A stretch of 64,000 nt of DNA from Bradyrhizobium stylosanthis (GCF_001641335.1 NZ_LVEM01000002.1:62001-126000), one strand, 5' to 3'; counted from the stretch's first letter, positions 41,066 through 50,323 are shown. The notes: generated by a model from the sequence alone, not told the origin. Program-made: numbers and translations.

Positions 41066-41848
41066 ATGACCAGTTTTCGTCGTCTCGCTCTGGCCGCGCT
41101 GATCCCGGCAGCGGCCATGTCGTTTGGCCTGACGCCGCTTGGGCTGTCGGGCGCCCTGGCGCAGTCGCCGAGCCCGGCGCCGGCCGCCTCGGCAAGCCCT
41201 TCGCCTGCGCCATCGGCCTCGCCCGCCCCGGCCGCGAGTGCATCGCCCGCCCCTGTCGCGACACCGTCGCCGGCGGCCAGCGCCTCGCCCGCACCTGCAG
41301 CCTCGCCCTCACCCGCCGCCAGCGCCTCGCCCAGCCCGCAGGCCCCGCCGCCCGCCGCGGCCGCCACCCCCGCGCCGGTGCAGACGGCCGATCCCTTTGG
41401 CCTCGAGACCACGCTCGAGCCAAGGAAGGTCGTGATGGTCAAGGGCACCGCCAATTGGGACTCGGCCTTCGACACGCTGGTCGACGCCTTCAAGGCGCTG
41501 AACACCCTGCTGGACAAGCAGGGCATCAAGCACGCCGGCAACTCGATGATCGTCTACACCTCGACCGACGACACCGGCTTCACCTTCCTTGCCGAGATCC
41601 CGGTCGACCAGGATCCGAAGAACCTGCCCAAGGACATGAGCATCGGCAAATCGCCGGAGGGCAAGGCGCTGAAATTCGTCCATCGCGGCTCCTACGACAA
41701 CATGGACAACACCTATGAGGCGATCACCAATCACCTCGACGACAAGCGACTGGAAGCCAAGGACACCTTCATCGAGGAGTACCTCACCGATCCCCTGAAG
41801 ACGGCGGAGGACAAGCTCGTGATCAATGTTTTCGTACCGCTGAAGTGA
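41066..41848 (+). CDS. Exported protein with Ser/Pro/Ala-rich linker and GyrI-like domain
   Basis: A 260-residue protein. A signal peptide (residues 1-32, ending SGALAQ) is followed by about 75 residues of imperfect SASPAPA repeats, probably a flexible or wall-spanning linker. The C-terminal 140 residues (from DPFGLETTLEPRKVVMVKG) resemble the AraC effector-binding / GyrI-like fold (VYTSTDDTGFTFLAEIPVD; FVHRGSYDNMDNTYEAI). Such domains bind small ligands; export is unusual. It is 5 bp before the SIMPL gene. Confidence 0.82.
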   Translation: MTSFRRLALAALIPAAAMSFGLTPLGLSGALAQSPSPAPAASASPSPAPSASPAPAASASPAPVATPSPAASASPAPAASPSPAASASPSPQAPPPAAAATPAPVQTADPFGLETTLEPRKVVMVKGTANWDSAFDTLVDAFKALNTLLDKQGIKHAGNSMIVYTSTDDTGFTFLAEIPVDQDPKNLPKDMSIGKSPEGKALKFVHRGSYDNMDNTYEAITNHLDDKRLEAKDTFIEEYLTDPLKTAEDKLVINVFVPLK

Positions 41849-41853
41849 GACTG

Positions 41854-42555
41854 ATGAAAAAGCCTGCCGTACTCGCCGTCGTTTTCGCGACCGCTCTGCT
41901 GGCGCAGCCTGCACGCGCCGACGACTTCCCCTCCGCGATCTCCGTGAGCGGCGAAGCCTCCGTGTCGGTCGCGCCCGACCTTGCGCAGATCGACGCCGGT
42001 GTCGCCAATGACGCCAAGACGGCGAAGGAAGCGTCCGACGCCAACAACGCCGCGATGGGCAAGGTGCTGCTTGCGCTGAAGGGCGCCGGCATCGCCGAGA
42101 AGGATTACCAGACCTCGCGCCTGTCGCTGCAGCCGCAATACGGCCAGAACAAATCCACCGGCGCCTCGCCCGTGGTCGGCTTCCGCGCCTCCAACCGCAT
42201 CACCGTCAAGCTCCGCGACGTGAGCAAGGTGGCCGGCATCATCGACACGCTGGTCAGTGCCGGCGCCAACGACATCGGCAACATCTCGTTCGAGGTCACG
42301 CAGGCCTCGAAGCTGCTCGACGATGCGCGCGAGCAGGCGGTGGTCGATGCGCGCCGCAAGGCGGAGATCTATGCGAAGGCCACCGGCGTGACGCTGGGCG
42401 CGCCGCTCAGCGTGTCGGAGGGCGGCGCTCCCGTGCCGCTGTTCAAGGCGCGGATGGCAACGGCCCCGATGGCCGCGCCCGCAGCGGTCGCGCCGGGCGA
42501 GGAAACGCTGTCGGTGACGGTGAATGTGAGCTGGGCGATCAAGGCGAAGGAATAA
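41854..42555 (+). CDS. SIMPL domain (DUF541) periplasmic protein
   Basis: A 233-residue exported protein: signal peptide MKKPAVLAVVFATALLAQPARA, then ISVSGEASVSVAPDLAQIDAGV, the classic SIMPL opening. FRASNRITVKLRDVSKVAGIID and ARREQ-like helix ARKAEIYAKATGV follow. Relatives include E. coli YggE, tied to oxidative stress tolerance. ATG at 41854 is preferred over a GTG that overlaps the upstream stop. It probably forms an operon with the preceding gene. Confidence 0.92.
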   Translation: MKKPAVLAVVFATALLAQPARADDFPSAISVSGEASVSVAPDLAQIDAGVANDAKTAKEASDANNAAMGKVLLALKGAGIAEKDYQTSRLSLQPQYGQNKSTGASPVVGFRASNRITVKLRDVSKVAGIIDTLVSAGANDIGNISFEVTQASKLLDDAREQAVVDARRKAEIYAKATGVTLGAPLSVSEGGAPVPLFKARMATAPMAAPAAVAPGEETLSVTVNVSWAIKAKE

Positions 42556-42594
42556 TAGCGCTGCAAAGGGCACGCTGTTCGCAACAACAACGGT

Positions 42595-42735
42595 GTCGTC
42601 CCGGCGTAGGCCGGGACCCATACCGCGTGATCTCTCGATAAGCGCAGGTCGGCGTACCTCGGGAAGACTGAAAAACTACTAGTCTTCGCCAAACTACTCC
42701 CTGGGGTTATGGGTCCCGGCCTTCGCCGGGACGAC
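42595..42735. repeat. Palindromic intergenic repeat (GTCGTCCCGGCGAAGG family, copy 2)
   Basis: Arms GTCGTCCCGGCGTAGGCCGG and CCGGCCTTCGCCGGGACGAC; inner GGGACCCATACCGCGTGATC block is shared with copy 1. It lies between convergent genes. Confidence 0.88.
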
Positions 42736-42754
42736 AACAGAGAATGACGCTGGC

Positions 42755-43819
42755 TTAAATCTCCACCACCTGCCCCGGCTGCATCGCCACGAACCGCTCC
42801 TGCGGGATCTTCGCGGCATCGAGCGCTTCGACCAGCGCTTTCGCCGGCGCGTCGATGGCTTCGTCCGTCAGCTGGAACGTGCCGTGGTGGTGCCCGAGCG
42901 CAGCCTCGGCGCCGCAATCCGCCAAAGCCTTCACTGCGTCTTCCGGATTCATGTGCTGGTCGCGCATGAACCAGCGCGGCTCGTAGGCACCGATCGGCAG
43001 AATCGCGAGGCGCAGGGCCCCGTGCTTCTCCGCGACGCGGCGGAAATGCCGGCCATCGCCGTAACCGGAATCGCAGACGACGTAGATTTTCCCGGCCGGC
43101 GTCTCCAAGACAAAGCTCGCCCACAGCGCCTTGTTGCGATCGAACATGCCGCGGGCGGTCCAGTGCCGGGTCGGCACCAGGTTTACGGCGATGCCGCCGC
43201 CGAGTTCGACACGGTCGTGCCAGTCGAAGGCTTCGGCCTTGATGGTGGGATCGGCGCCACGCATCGTCACGTCGTTGCCGAGCGGGGTGACCACGCGCGG
43301 AGCAAAATTTTTCGCGAGTCGCGACAGCGTCGCCATGTCGAGGTGATCGTAGTGGCCGTGCGAGACCAGCACGACGTCGATCTTCGGCAGCTTCTCGAAG
43401 GCGATGCCGGGATCGTTGTGCCGCTTCGGCCCGGCGAAGCTGACCGGCGACACCCGCGACGACCAGACGGGGTCGACGAGGATGTTGAGCCCGCCGGCCT
43501 GGATCAGCCAGCTGGCGTGCCCGACGAAGGAGAGCCGCACCTTGCCGCCATCGACCCGTTGCGGCGGGGTGTCGGCATGCGGGTTCGGAACCCAGTCCGG
43601 CCAGGCCGCCCGCTGCCGCTTGCCGCCGAGCTGCCAGCGCAGCACCTGACGAAGCGATTTCGGCGGCGCCCCATCCGGATCGAAGAAATGCAGGCCGTTG
43701 AAATGGTCGGAGGCGGGTCCGTCGTAGGTCTTCATGCTGGACATCCAGAGGGAGGGGACACCGACCACAGCCCCGGCTCCGGCAAGCAGTCCGAAAACGC
43801 GGCGGCGGGTGATCTGCAC
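42755..43819 (-). CDS. MBL-fold metallo-hydrolase with Tat-type signal
   Basis: A 354-residue beta-lactamase-fold hydrolase. The N-terminus MQITRRRVFGLLAGAGAVVG has a twin-arginine motif and hydrophobic core, so export after folding is likely. Metal ligands lie in SHGHYDHLDMA and GHHHGTF; VGHASWLIQAGGLNILVDPVW is the usual entry strand. It resembles the UlaG/NAPE-PLD-like subgroup (PTRHWTARGMFDRN; YVVCDSGYGDGRHF), for which N-acylethanolamine-phospholipid-like or lactone substrates are known; the substrate here is open. Confidence 0.88.
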   Translation of the reverse strand: MQITRRRVFGLLAGAGAVVGVPSLWMSSMKTYDGPASDHFNGLHFFDPDGAPPKSLRQVLRWQLGGKRQRAAWPDWVPNPHADTPPQRVDGGKVRLSFVGHASWLIQAGGLNILVDPVWSSRVSPVSFAGPKRHNDPGIAFEKLPKIDVVLVSHGHYDHLDMATLSRLAKNFAPRVVTPLGNDVTMRGADPTIKAEAFDWHDRVELGGGIAVNLVPTRHWTARGMFDRNKALWASFVLETPAGKIYVVCDSGYGDGRHFRRVAEKHGALRLAILPIGAYEPRWFMRDQHMNPEDAVKALADCGAEAALGHHHGTFQLTDEAIDAPAKALVEALDAAKIPQERFVAMQPGQVVEI

Positions 43820-44104
43820 GGGCAGGGCTTCTAGGGATAGCGGGGGCGGTAAGACATCACCGTCTATATGGGCTGGGCCGCCCGAAAAGGAACCCGCCGC
43901 AGAAAAAGTCGCATTTTCAACGCGTTGCCCTGGCAGGGGTCGGCCCGCGCCCTAACTTTCCTTGACTTTTGGGCGGGAGCGGCGTTTAACCCCGCCACTT
44001 TCTCGGAAAGGCTTTCTTTTCGACCCGCCGACCGGCCCTGGAGGCCGGAGGTCAACGCCCGACAGCGCGATGCGCCCTCGGGCGCAAAGGTGTTTGGATT
44101 TTCT
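43820..44104. other. Intergenic region upstream of ffh
   Basis: About 285 bases between the divergent hydrolase and the repeat that precedes ffh. It contains the promoter candidate listed separately and a short hairpin (GCGCCCTCGGGCGC, 44080-44093). No gene recognised. Confidence 0.5.
43962..43990 (+). promoter_or_regulatory. Sigma-70-type promoter candidate for ffh operon
   Basis: TTGACT (43962-43967) and TTTAAC (43985-43990) are spaced by exactly 17 bases, on the coding strand of ffh. A transcript from here would carry a leader of about 260 bases containing the repeat at 44105-44240. Confidence 0.45.
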
Positions 44105-44240
44105 GCTCCCTCGCCCCGCTCTTGCGGGGAGAGGGTCGGGGTGAGGGGCTCTCTCCGCGCGTGGTGCGCGTAGATGGTCCCGTACCCCCTCACCCGGATC
44201 GCAAGGGCGATCCGACCTCTCCCCGCAGGCGGGGAGAGGT
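44105..44240. repeat. Palindromic repeat in the ffh leader
   Basis: Left part CTCCCTCGCCCCGCTCTTGC with GCGGGGAGAGGG; right part CCTCTCCCCGC with GCGGGGAGAGG; an inner GGTGAGGGGC/CCCCTCACCC pairing closes the whole. Its last base is only about 6 bases before the ffh ribosome-binding site. Related to 32028-32175. Confidence 0.8.
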
Positions 44241-44257
44241 TAAAAAGGACAACGGCA

Positions 44258-45805
44258 TTGTTCGACAATCTGTCGGAACGGCTTGGTGGCATTCTCGATC
44301 GTCTGACGGGGCGCGGTGCGCTGACCGAAAAGGACGTCGACGCCGCGATGCGCGAGGTGCGCCGCGCGCTGCTGGAGGCCGACGTCGCACTCGAAGTGGT
44401 CCGCAGCTTCACCGAGCGCGTCCGCGAGCAGGCGATCGGCGCCACCGTCGTCAAGTCGGTCACACCCGGCCAGATGGTGGTCAAGATCGTCCATGACGAG
44501 CTGATCAACACGCTCGGCGCCGAAGGCCAGACCATCGACGTCAATTCCGTGCCGCCGGTGCCGATCATGATGGTCGGCCTGCAGGGCTCCGGTAAGACCA
44601 CCACCACCGCAAAGCTCGCCCGCCGCATGGTCCAGCGCGACAAGCGCAAGGTGCTGATGGCCTCGCTCGACGTCTATCGTCCGGCAGCGATGGAGCAGCT
44701 GGCCGTGCTCGGCCGCGACCTCGACATTCCGACGCTTCCGATCGTGGCCGGCCAGCAGCCGCCGCAGATCGCCAAGCGTGCGCTGGAAGCAGGCAAGCTC
44801 GGCGGCTACGACATCGTGCTGCTCGACACCGCCGGCCGCACCACGCTCGACGAAGAGATGATGGCCGAAGCCGCGGCGATCAAAGCCGCCGCCAATCCGC
44901 ATGAAGTGCTGCTGGTTGCGGACAGCCTCACCGGCCAGGACGCGGTGAATCTCGCGCGCGCGTTCGATCAGCGCGTGGGCCTCACCGGCATCGTGCTCAC
45001 TCGTGTGGACGGCGACGGCCGCGGCGGCGCCGCGCTGTCGATGCGCGCCGTCACCGGCAAGCCGATCAAGCTGATCGGCACCGGTGAAAAGACCGACGCG
45101 CTGGAAGATTTCCATCCTGATCGTATCGCCGGCCGCATCCTCGGCATGGGCGACGTGGTCTCGCTGGTCGAGCGCGCCGCTGCCAATATCGACGCCGAGA
45201 AGGCCGCGCGCACCGCCGAGCGCATGCGCAAGGGTCAGTTCGACCTCAACGACATGCGCGAGCAGCTGCTGCAGATGTCCAACATGGGCGGCATCAGCGG
45301 CCTGATGGGCATGATGCCCGGCATCTCCAAGATGAAGAACCAGATCGCGGCGGCCGGCATCGACGACAAGATCCTGAAGCGTCAGGTCGCGATCATCGAT
45401 TCCATGACGCGCGACGAGCGCCGTCATCCGGATGTGCTGAAAGCCAGCCGCAAGAAGCGCATCGCCGCCGGCAGCGGCCAGAGCGTCGAGCACGTCAACA
45501 AGCTGCTCAAGATGCACCGGAACATGGCCGACGTGATGAAGGCCATGGGCTCGGGCAAGCGCGGCCCGCTCGCCGGCATCGCGCAGGCGATGGGCTTTGG
45601 CGGCGGCATGAAGATGCCCTCGCCGGAAGAGATGAAGGCGCTGCAGGAGAAGATGCAGAGCGGCGGCGGACAAGGCTTGCCGAATCTGCCGAAGGATCTG
45701 CCCGCCGGTCTTCGCGGCGGCCTGCCGAACGTCCCCGGACTGACCGGGCTGAGCGGCAAGCCGACATTGCCGGGCCTCGGCGGTTTCCCCGGCAAGAAGA
45801 AATGA
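44258..45805 (+). CDS. ffh: Signal recognition particle protein Ffh
   Basis: A 515-residue SRP54 GTPase that binds signal peptides of nascent membrane proteins. N domain from FDNLSERLGGILDRL, G domain with GLQGSGKTTTTAKLA, DVYRPAAMEQL, DTAGRTTLDEE and TRVDGDGRGGAALS, then a Met-rich M domain (MREQLLQMSNMGG; MGMMPGISKMKNQ) and a Gly/Leu/Pro-rich tail. The TTG at 44258 is chosen because the protein family starts with (M)FDNLS and AAAAGGAC lies 9 bases upstream; a GTG at 44174 would lie in the repeat. Confidence 0.96.
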   Translation: MFDNLSERLGGILDRLTGRGALTEKDVDAAMREVRRALLEADVALEVVRSFTERVREQAIGATVVKSVTPGQMVVKIVHDELINTLGAEGQTIDVNSVPPVPIMMVGLQGSGKTTTTAKLARRMVQRDKRKVLMASLDVYRPAAMEQLAVLGRDLDIPTLPIVAGQQPPQIAKRALEAGKLGGYDIVLLDTAGRTTLDEEMMAEAAAIKAAANPHEVLLVADSLTGQDAVNLARAFDQRVGLTGIVLTRVDGDGRGGAALSMRAVTGKPIKLIGTGEKTDALEDFHPDRIAGRILGMGDVVSLVERAAANIDAEKAARTAERMRKGQFDLNDMREQLLQMSNMGGISGLMGMMPGISKMKNQIAAAGIDDKILKRQVAIIDSMTRDERRHPDVLKASRKKRIAAGSGQSVEHVNKLLKMHRNMADVMKAMGSGKRGPLAGIAQAMGFGGGMKMPSPEEMKALQEKMQSGGGQGLPNLPKDLPAGLRGGLPNVPGLTGLSGKPTLPGLGGFPGKKK

Positions 45806-45891
45806 GGAATTCGTCGCACGGGATCGCAACCGGTCTTGTGTGACGCGGAATACCAATCAACCGAACAAAACGTACTTTGAAGGAGAACTAG

Positions 45892-46224
45892 ATGTCCGTC
45901 GTTATCCGCCTCGCCCGCGCAGGCACCAAGAAGCGTCCCGTCTATCACGTCGTCGTCGCCGACTCGCGTTTCCCCCGCGATGGCCGCTTCATCGAGCGTC
46001 TCGGCTATTTCAACCCGCTGCTGCCGAAGGACAACGAGACCCGTCTCAAGCTCGACATGGAGAAGGTGAAGTCCTGGCTCGCCAAGGGCGCGCAGCCGTC
46101 GGACCGCGTGATGCGTTTCCTCGATGCCGCCGGCGTCAAGAAGCGCGAAGCGCGCAACAACCCCGAGAAGGCCGTGCCGCGCAAGGAGCGCAAGGCGCAG
46201 GCCGAAGCCGCCGCGAAGGGCTAA
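45892..46224 (+). CDS. rpsP: 30S ribosomal protein S16
   Basis: A 110-residue ribosomal protein beginning [38 protein letters not shown], the canonical S16 sequence, with a Lys/Ala-rich tail. AAGGAGAACTAG provides a strong ribosome-binding site. It follows ffh by 86 bp and precedes rimM by 9 bp, the standard ffh-rpsP-rimM order. Confidence 0.97.
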   Translation: MSVVIRLARAGTKKRPVYHVVVADSRFPRDGRFIERLGYFNPLLPKDNETRLKLDMEKVKSWLAKGAQPSDRVMRFLDAAGVKKREARNNPEKAVPRKERKAQAEAAAKG

Positions 46225-46233
46225 GGCTAAGAC

Positions 46234-46761
46234 ATGTCGGCGCTGGTCTGCGTCGCGCGGATCGGCGCCGCGCATGGTGTGCGCGGCGCGGTCAAGCTGT
46301 GGACCTTCACGGAGGACCCGTTTGCCGTGCGCCGCTACGGTCCGCTGCTGTCCAAGGACGGCAAGCGCCAGTTCGAGGTCGCGACGGCGCGCGAGGCCAA
46401 GGATCATCTGGTCGCGACGTTCAAGGGCGTCGCGACCCGCGATGACGCCGAGCGCCTCAACGGCATCGAGCTCTACGTTCCGCGCGAAAGACTGCCCGCG
46501 ACGGACGAGGACGAATACTACCACACCGACCTGATCGGGCTCGCCGCCGTCACCACGGATGGCGAGCCGCTCGGCCGCGTGCTCGCGATCCACAATTTCG
46601 GCGCCGGCGACATCATCGAGATCGCACCTCTCAAGGGCGCGACGATGCTGCTGCCGTTCTCGAATGCGGTGGTGCCCGAGGTCGACCTCAAAGGCGAACG
46701 CGTGGTGATCGCGCTGCCGCAGGAGATCGAGGGCGATCGGGACGAGGACGAAGCGCGTTAA
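46234..46761 (+). CDS. rimM: Ribosome maturation factor RimM
   Basis: A 175-residue 16S rRNA processing factor that binds S19 during 30S assembly. The RimM N-terminal barrel ([25 protein letters not shown]) and the PRC-barrel ([21 protein letters not shown]) are clear. trmD would normally follow; here a LysR gene on the opposite strand comes next, converging 6 bp away. Confidence 0.95.
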   Translation: MSALVCVARIGAAHGVRGAVKLWTFTEDPFAVRRYGPLLSKDGKRQFEVATAREAKDHLVATFKGVATRDDAERLNGIELYVPRERLPATDEDEYYHTDLIGLAAVTTDGEPLGRVLAIHNFGAGDIIEIAPLKGATMLLPFSNAVVPEVDLKGERVVIALPQEIEGDRDEDEAR

Positions 46762-46767
46762 TCGCGC

Positions 46768-47679
46768 TCACGCCATCTGCCGTCCCTGCTGCTCGAGCCA
46801 GTCACAAAACACCGCGCGATGCGGGACGTCGTCGCGTCCTTCGGGAAAATACGCAAAATAACTGCGGGCCGGCAGGCTGATGTCCGGGAACGGCGTCACC
46901 AGGCGCCCGGCCGCGAGATCGTCGGCGATCAGCGCCGTCGGCCCCATCGCGACGCCGAGACCGTCGAGCGCAGCCTGAAGCGTCAGATAGAAATGATCGA
47001 AGGTCAGCGCCCCCGCGCCCTCCAGCGCGGACTCGCCTGCATCGGTCAGCCAGTCACGCCACAGCCGCGGCATCGAGGTGACGTGCAGCAGCGTGTGCCG
47101 GCTGAGGTCTGCGACTTCCGTCAGCGGCTGTTCTGCGAGCAGAGCGGGACTGCACACCGGCAGCCGCTGCTCCGACAGCAGGAAGCGCGACGCAAATCCG
47201 TGAAAGGTGTCCGGACCGCCGCGGATCACCACGTCGAACAGTTCGGGCAACGCATCGACCTGATCGTTCGACGTCGACAGCCGCACCTCGATATCGGGAT
47301 GTTCGGTGCGAAACCTCGTCATGCGCGGCAGCAGCCAGCGCAGACTGAAGGTCGCGAGCGCATTGACACGCAGTACCGCGGCCGGCGCTTCGCCGCGCCG
47401 CCTGCGATGCTGTTGCACGGCGGCGGAGACGCGATCGAGCGCCGGTGCAAACTCCGCGAGCAGCGCAGCGCCCGCCGGCGTCAGCACCACCCGCCGCACC
47501 GATCGCCGGAATAGCGCAGGCGGCCCGAGCCAGCTTTCGAGCAGACGAATTTGCTGGCTGACCGCGCCATGCGTCACGCCGAGTTCGACCGCCGCTTCCT
47601 TGAAGCTGCCGAGCCGGGCGGCGGCCTCGAAGGCACGGATCGCGTTCAGGGGTGGCAGGCTGCGGCGAGGAACGAACAT
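46768..47679 (-). CDS. LysR family transcriptional regulator (GcvA-like)
   Basis: A 303-residue regulator. The winged-helix N-terminus reads LPPLNAIRAFEAAARLGSFKEAAVELGVTHGAVSQQIRLLE; the substrate-binding domain follows (LRVNALATFSLRWLLPRMTRF). ATG at 47679 (MFVPRRSLPPLNAI) is the typical GcvA-subgroup start; a longer frame to 47751 would occupy the promoter. It is divergent from the MFS gene, which it likely controls. Confidence 0.93.
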   Translation of the reverse strand: MFVPRRSLPPLNAIRAFEAAARLGSFKEAAVELGVTHGAVSQQIRLLESWLGPPALFRRSVRRVVLTPAGAALLAEFAPALDRVSAAVQQHRRRRGEAPAAVLRVNALATFSLRWLLPRMTRFRTEHPDIEVRLSTSNDQVDALPELFDVVIRGGPDTFHGFASRFLLSEQRLPVCSPALLAEQPLTEVADLSRHTLLHVTSMPRLWRDWLTDAGESALEGAGALTFDHFYLTLQAALDGLGVAMGPTALIADDLAAGRLVTPFPDISLPARSYFAYFPEGRDDVPHRAVFCDWLEQQGRQMA

Positions 47680-47690
47680 GAGCCATACGA

Positions 47691-47701
47691 TAGAATTTCT
47701 A
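47691..47701. promoter_or_regulatory. Candidate LysR operator
   Basis: TAGAA-T-TTCTA is a perfect odd-centred inverted repeat 12 bases before the regulator's start and inside the 77-bp divergent intergenic region. T-N-A dyads of this size are typical LysR targets. Confidence 0.4.
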
Positions 47702-47756
47702 GCACATGATCCGATTATTACTGGTTTGTGACAGTTTCTTGAAGGCTCCATAATGC

Positions 47757-49031
47757 GTGCCTAAGCACTTTCAATGCATGACCTTTCGACTGCTTCGGGC
47801 CGAGACCTTGGCAACTCTTCCTACAAATTTTCTATCGCAATCGCAAACCGCCGCGTCTGACGACGAGACGTTGAGCAAGCCGCGCCGCACCCTCGCGGCA
47901 ACGGGCCTCAACCACGCCCTGCACGATGGCTATACCGACCTGATCTACGTGCTGCTGCCGGTGTGGCAGGCCGAGTTCGCGCTGAGCTATGGGCTGCTGG
48001 CGGTGATGCGCGGGCTCTATTCCGGCACCATGGCCGGGCTGCAAATCCCGGTCGGGCGTCTCGCCGAGCGGATCGATGGAAAGATTCTGCTCGCGCTTGG
48101 CACGATGCTCGCAGCGCTCGGCTATGTCCTGGCCGGACTGTCCGGCAGCGTCGTCGGCCTCGGCTTTGCGCTTCTCATATCCGGCGCCGGATCGAGCACG
48201 CAGCATCCGCTCGCCTCGGCCGCAGTGTCGCGCGCCTATGGCAACGCGGCACGCGGGCCGCTCGGCATCTACAATTTCAGCGGCGACCTCGGCAAGGCCG
48301 CACTCCCGGCGCTGACGGCGACGCTGCTGGTGATCATGTCCTGGCGGCACGCGCTGCTGCTGATCGCACTGATGGGCCTGCTCGTCGCGCTTTGCCTCGC
48401 GCTGCTGATGCCGCCTGTCGGCAAGGGCTTTGCGCAGAAATCCGCGATCACGGCCCACGGCACGCATGCCGGCCGCGGCGGTTTCTCCTGGCTCCTCGCG
48501 ATCGGGATTCTCGACAGTGCGGTGCGGATGGGCTTCCTCACCTTCCTGCCCTTCCTGCTGCGCGACAAGGGCGCCTCACTGCCGACGAGCGGCGTTGCGC
48601 TCGCGATGCTGTTCATCGGCGGCGCCGCCGGCAAATTCACCTGCGGCTGGCTCGGCGCGCGGGTTGGCACGATCCGCACCGTGCTGCTGACCGAAGGCGG
48701 CACCGCGGTGCTGATCGCAGCGGTGCTGGTGCTGCCGCTGACGCCGGCCATCATCGTGCTGCCGTTGCTCGGCGTGATGCTGAACGGCACGTCCTCGGTG
48801 CTCTACGGGACAGTCCCAGAACTCACGTCGTCTGATCGCACCGAGCGTGCCTTCGCGCTGTTCTACACCGGCACGATCGGATCGGGCGCAATCGCGCCGG
48901 TGCTTTACGGCCTGCTCGGCGATGCGCTTGGTCCGACCCTGGCGACCGCAGCAACGGCCGTGACGGCACTGGCCATCTGCCCGCTCGCGCTGCTGCTGGG
49001 ACCGCATCTCGCCGACGACCAGCGCGCCTGA
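47757..49031 (+). CDS. MFS transporter (fosmidomycin-resistance-like)
   Basis: A 424-residue major facilitator protein with twelve predicted helices. The N-terminal NHALHDGYTDLIYVLLPVWQ and LQIPVGRLAERIDGK segments resemble the Fsr/NarK-like efflux branch. LGIYNFSGDLGKA and GWLGARVGTIRT follow. The start is uncertain: GTG at 47757 or ATG at 47778. It is divergent from a LysR regulator. Export of a small molecule is likely; the substrate is unknown. Confidence 0.88.
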   Translation: MPKHFQCMTFRLLRAETLATLPTNFLSQSQTAASDDETLSKPRRTLAATGLNHALHDGYTDLIYVLLPVWQAEFALSYGLLAVMRGLYSGTMAGLQIPVGRLAERIDGKILLALGTMLAALGYVLAGLSGSVVGLGFALLISGAGSSTQHPLASAAVSRAYGNAARGPLGIYNFSGDLGKAALPALTATLLVIMSWRHALLLIALMGLLVALCLALLMPPVGKGFAQKSAITAHGTHAGRGGFSWLLAIGILDSAVRMGFLTFLPFLLRDKGASLPTSGVALAMLFIGGAAGKFTCGWLGARVGTIRTVLLTEGGTAVLIAAVLVLPLTPAIIVLPLLGVMLNGTSSVLYGTVPELTSSDRTERAFALFYTGTIGSGAIAPVLYGLLGDALGPTLATAATAVTALAICPLALLLGPHLADDQRA

Positions 49032-49078
49032 AGAATCCGGGCCTCGACCTCTTGGCCGCAATGCCCTAACCAGCGGCC

Positions 49079-49834
49079 ATGACCAACCCCTCACCCTGGC
49101 GCGCGACGGTGCTGACGCTATTCCCGGAGATGTTTCCGGGGCCGCTCGGCGTGAGCTTGGCCGGCCGGGCGCTGGCTTCCGGGCTGTGGGAGATCGAGGC
49201 CCGCGACATCCGGGCCTCCGCCACCGACCGCCACCGCAGCGTTGACGACACCCCCGCCGGCGGCGGTCCGGGCATGGTGCTGCGGGCGGACGTTCTGGCC
49301 GCCGCCATCGATGCCGCCGGGATCACCCCGGAGCGCCCCCGCCTGCTCATGAGCCCCAGGGGTCGGCCATTGACCCAGGCCCGTGTCAGCGAACTCGCGC
49401 AGGGCCCCGGCCCGCTGATCGTCTGCGGGCGGTTCGAAGGGATCGACCAGCGGGTGATCGACGGACGCGGCCTGGAGGAGGTTTCGATCGGCGATTACGT
49501 GCTGTCCGGGGGCGAGATCGCCGCCCTGGCCCTGATCGATGCCTGCGTCCGGCTGCTGCCGGGGGTGATGGGCAAGGAAGCCTCGGGAACCGAGGAGAGC
49601 TTTTCGGACGGCCTGCTCGAATACCCCCAATACACCCGCCCGCAGCTGTTCGAGGGGGCCCCGATCCCGGAAATCCTGACCTCGGGCGACCACGCCAAGG
49701 TTGCGAGCTGGCGGCGGGCACAATCGGAGGCCCTGACGGCGGCCCGGCGGCCTGATTTATGGGCCCAAATCCCGCCTAAGCCCCCGAATCGGGCCCGTCG
49801 CCAAAAAACGCCAAAAAACAAGACAGACGGGTGA
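49079..49834 (+). CDS. trmD: tRNA (guanine-37-N1)-methyltransferase
   Basis: A 251-residue SPOUT methyltransferase that makes m1G37 and prevents frameshifting. [19 protein letters not shown], the [17 protein letters not shown] loop, [11 protein letters not shown] and the knot segment [13 protein letters not shown] are present. It starts 47 bp after the MFS gene, so it needs either its own promoter there or read-through. rplS follows after 108 bp. Confidence 0.97.
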   Translation: MTNPSPWRATVLTLFPEMFPGPLGVSLAGRALASGLWEIEARDIRASATDRHRSVDDTPAGGGPGMVLRADVLAAAIDAAGITPERPRLLMSPRGRPLTQARVSELAQGPGPLIVCGRFEGIDQRVIDGRGLEEVSIGDYVLSGGEIAALALIDACVRLLPGVMGKEASGTEESFSDGLLEYPQYTRPQLFEGAPIPEILTSGDHAKVASWRRAQSEALTAARRPDLWAQIPPKPPNRARRQKTPKNKTDG

Positions 49835-49942
49835 CAAACGCTCCGGCTTGCCTTATAGGAGCGGCCAAATCCGCAATAGCTGGATAGACGAATTTCGCGC
49901 AGCCCCCGATCTGCGGCTGGGCGCGCCGATGGAGATTACCCC

Positions 49943-50323
49943 ATGAACCTGATCCAACAGCTTGAAAAAGAGCAGTTCGACAAGCTCTCCGCCACCAAGG
50001 AAATCCCGGAATTCGCCCCCGGCGACACCGTGATCGTGAACGTGAAGGTCGTCGAAGGCGACCGCACCCGCGTGCAGGCCTATGAAGGCGTCTGCATCGG
50101 CCGTTCCGGCGGTGGCCTCAACGAGAGCTTCACCGTCCGCAAGATCTCCTATGGCGAGGGCGTCGAGCGCGTGTTCCCGCTGCTCTCCCCGATGATCGAC
50201 TCGATCAAGGTGGTGCGCCGCGGCAAGGTGCGTCGCGCCAAGCTCTATTACCTCCGCAACCTTCGCGGCAAGTCGGCCCGCATCGTCGAGAAGCAGGACC
50301 GCCAGGCGGCCGTCGGCGAGTAA
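49943..50323 (+). CDS. rplS: 50S ribosomal protein L19
   Basis: A 126-residue protein at the 30S-50S interface: [15 protein letters not shown], then [26 protein letters not shown] and [13 protein letters not shown], all canonical L19. It is the last gene of the series and ends at a terminator. Confidence 0.97.
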   Translation: MNLIQQLEKEQFDKLSATKEIPEFAPGDTVIVNVKVVEGDRTRVQAYEGVCIGRSGGGLNESFTVRKISYGEGVERVFPLLSPMIDSIKVVRRGKVRRAKLYYLRNLRGKSARIVEKQDRQAAVGE

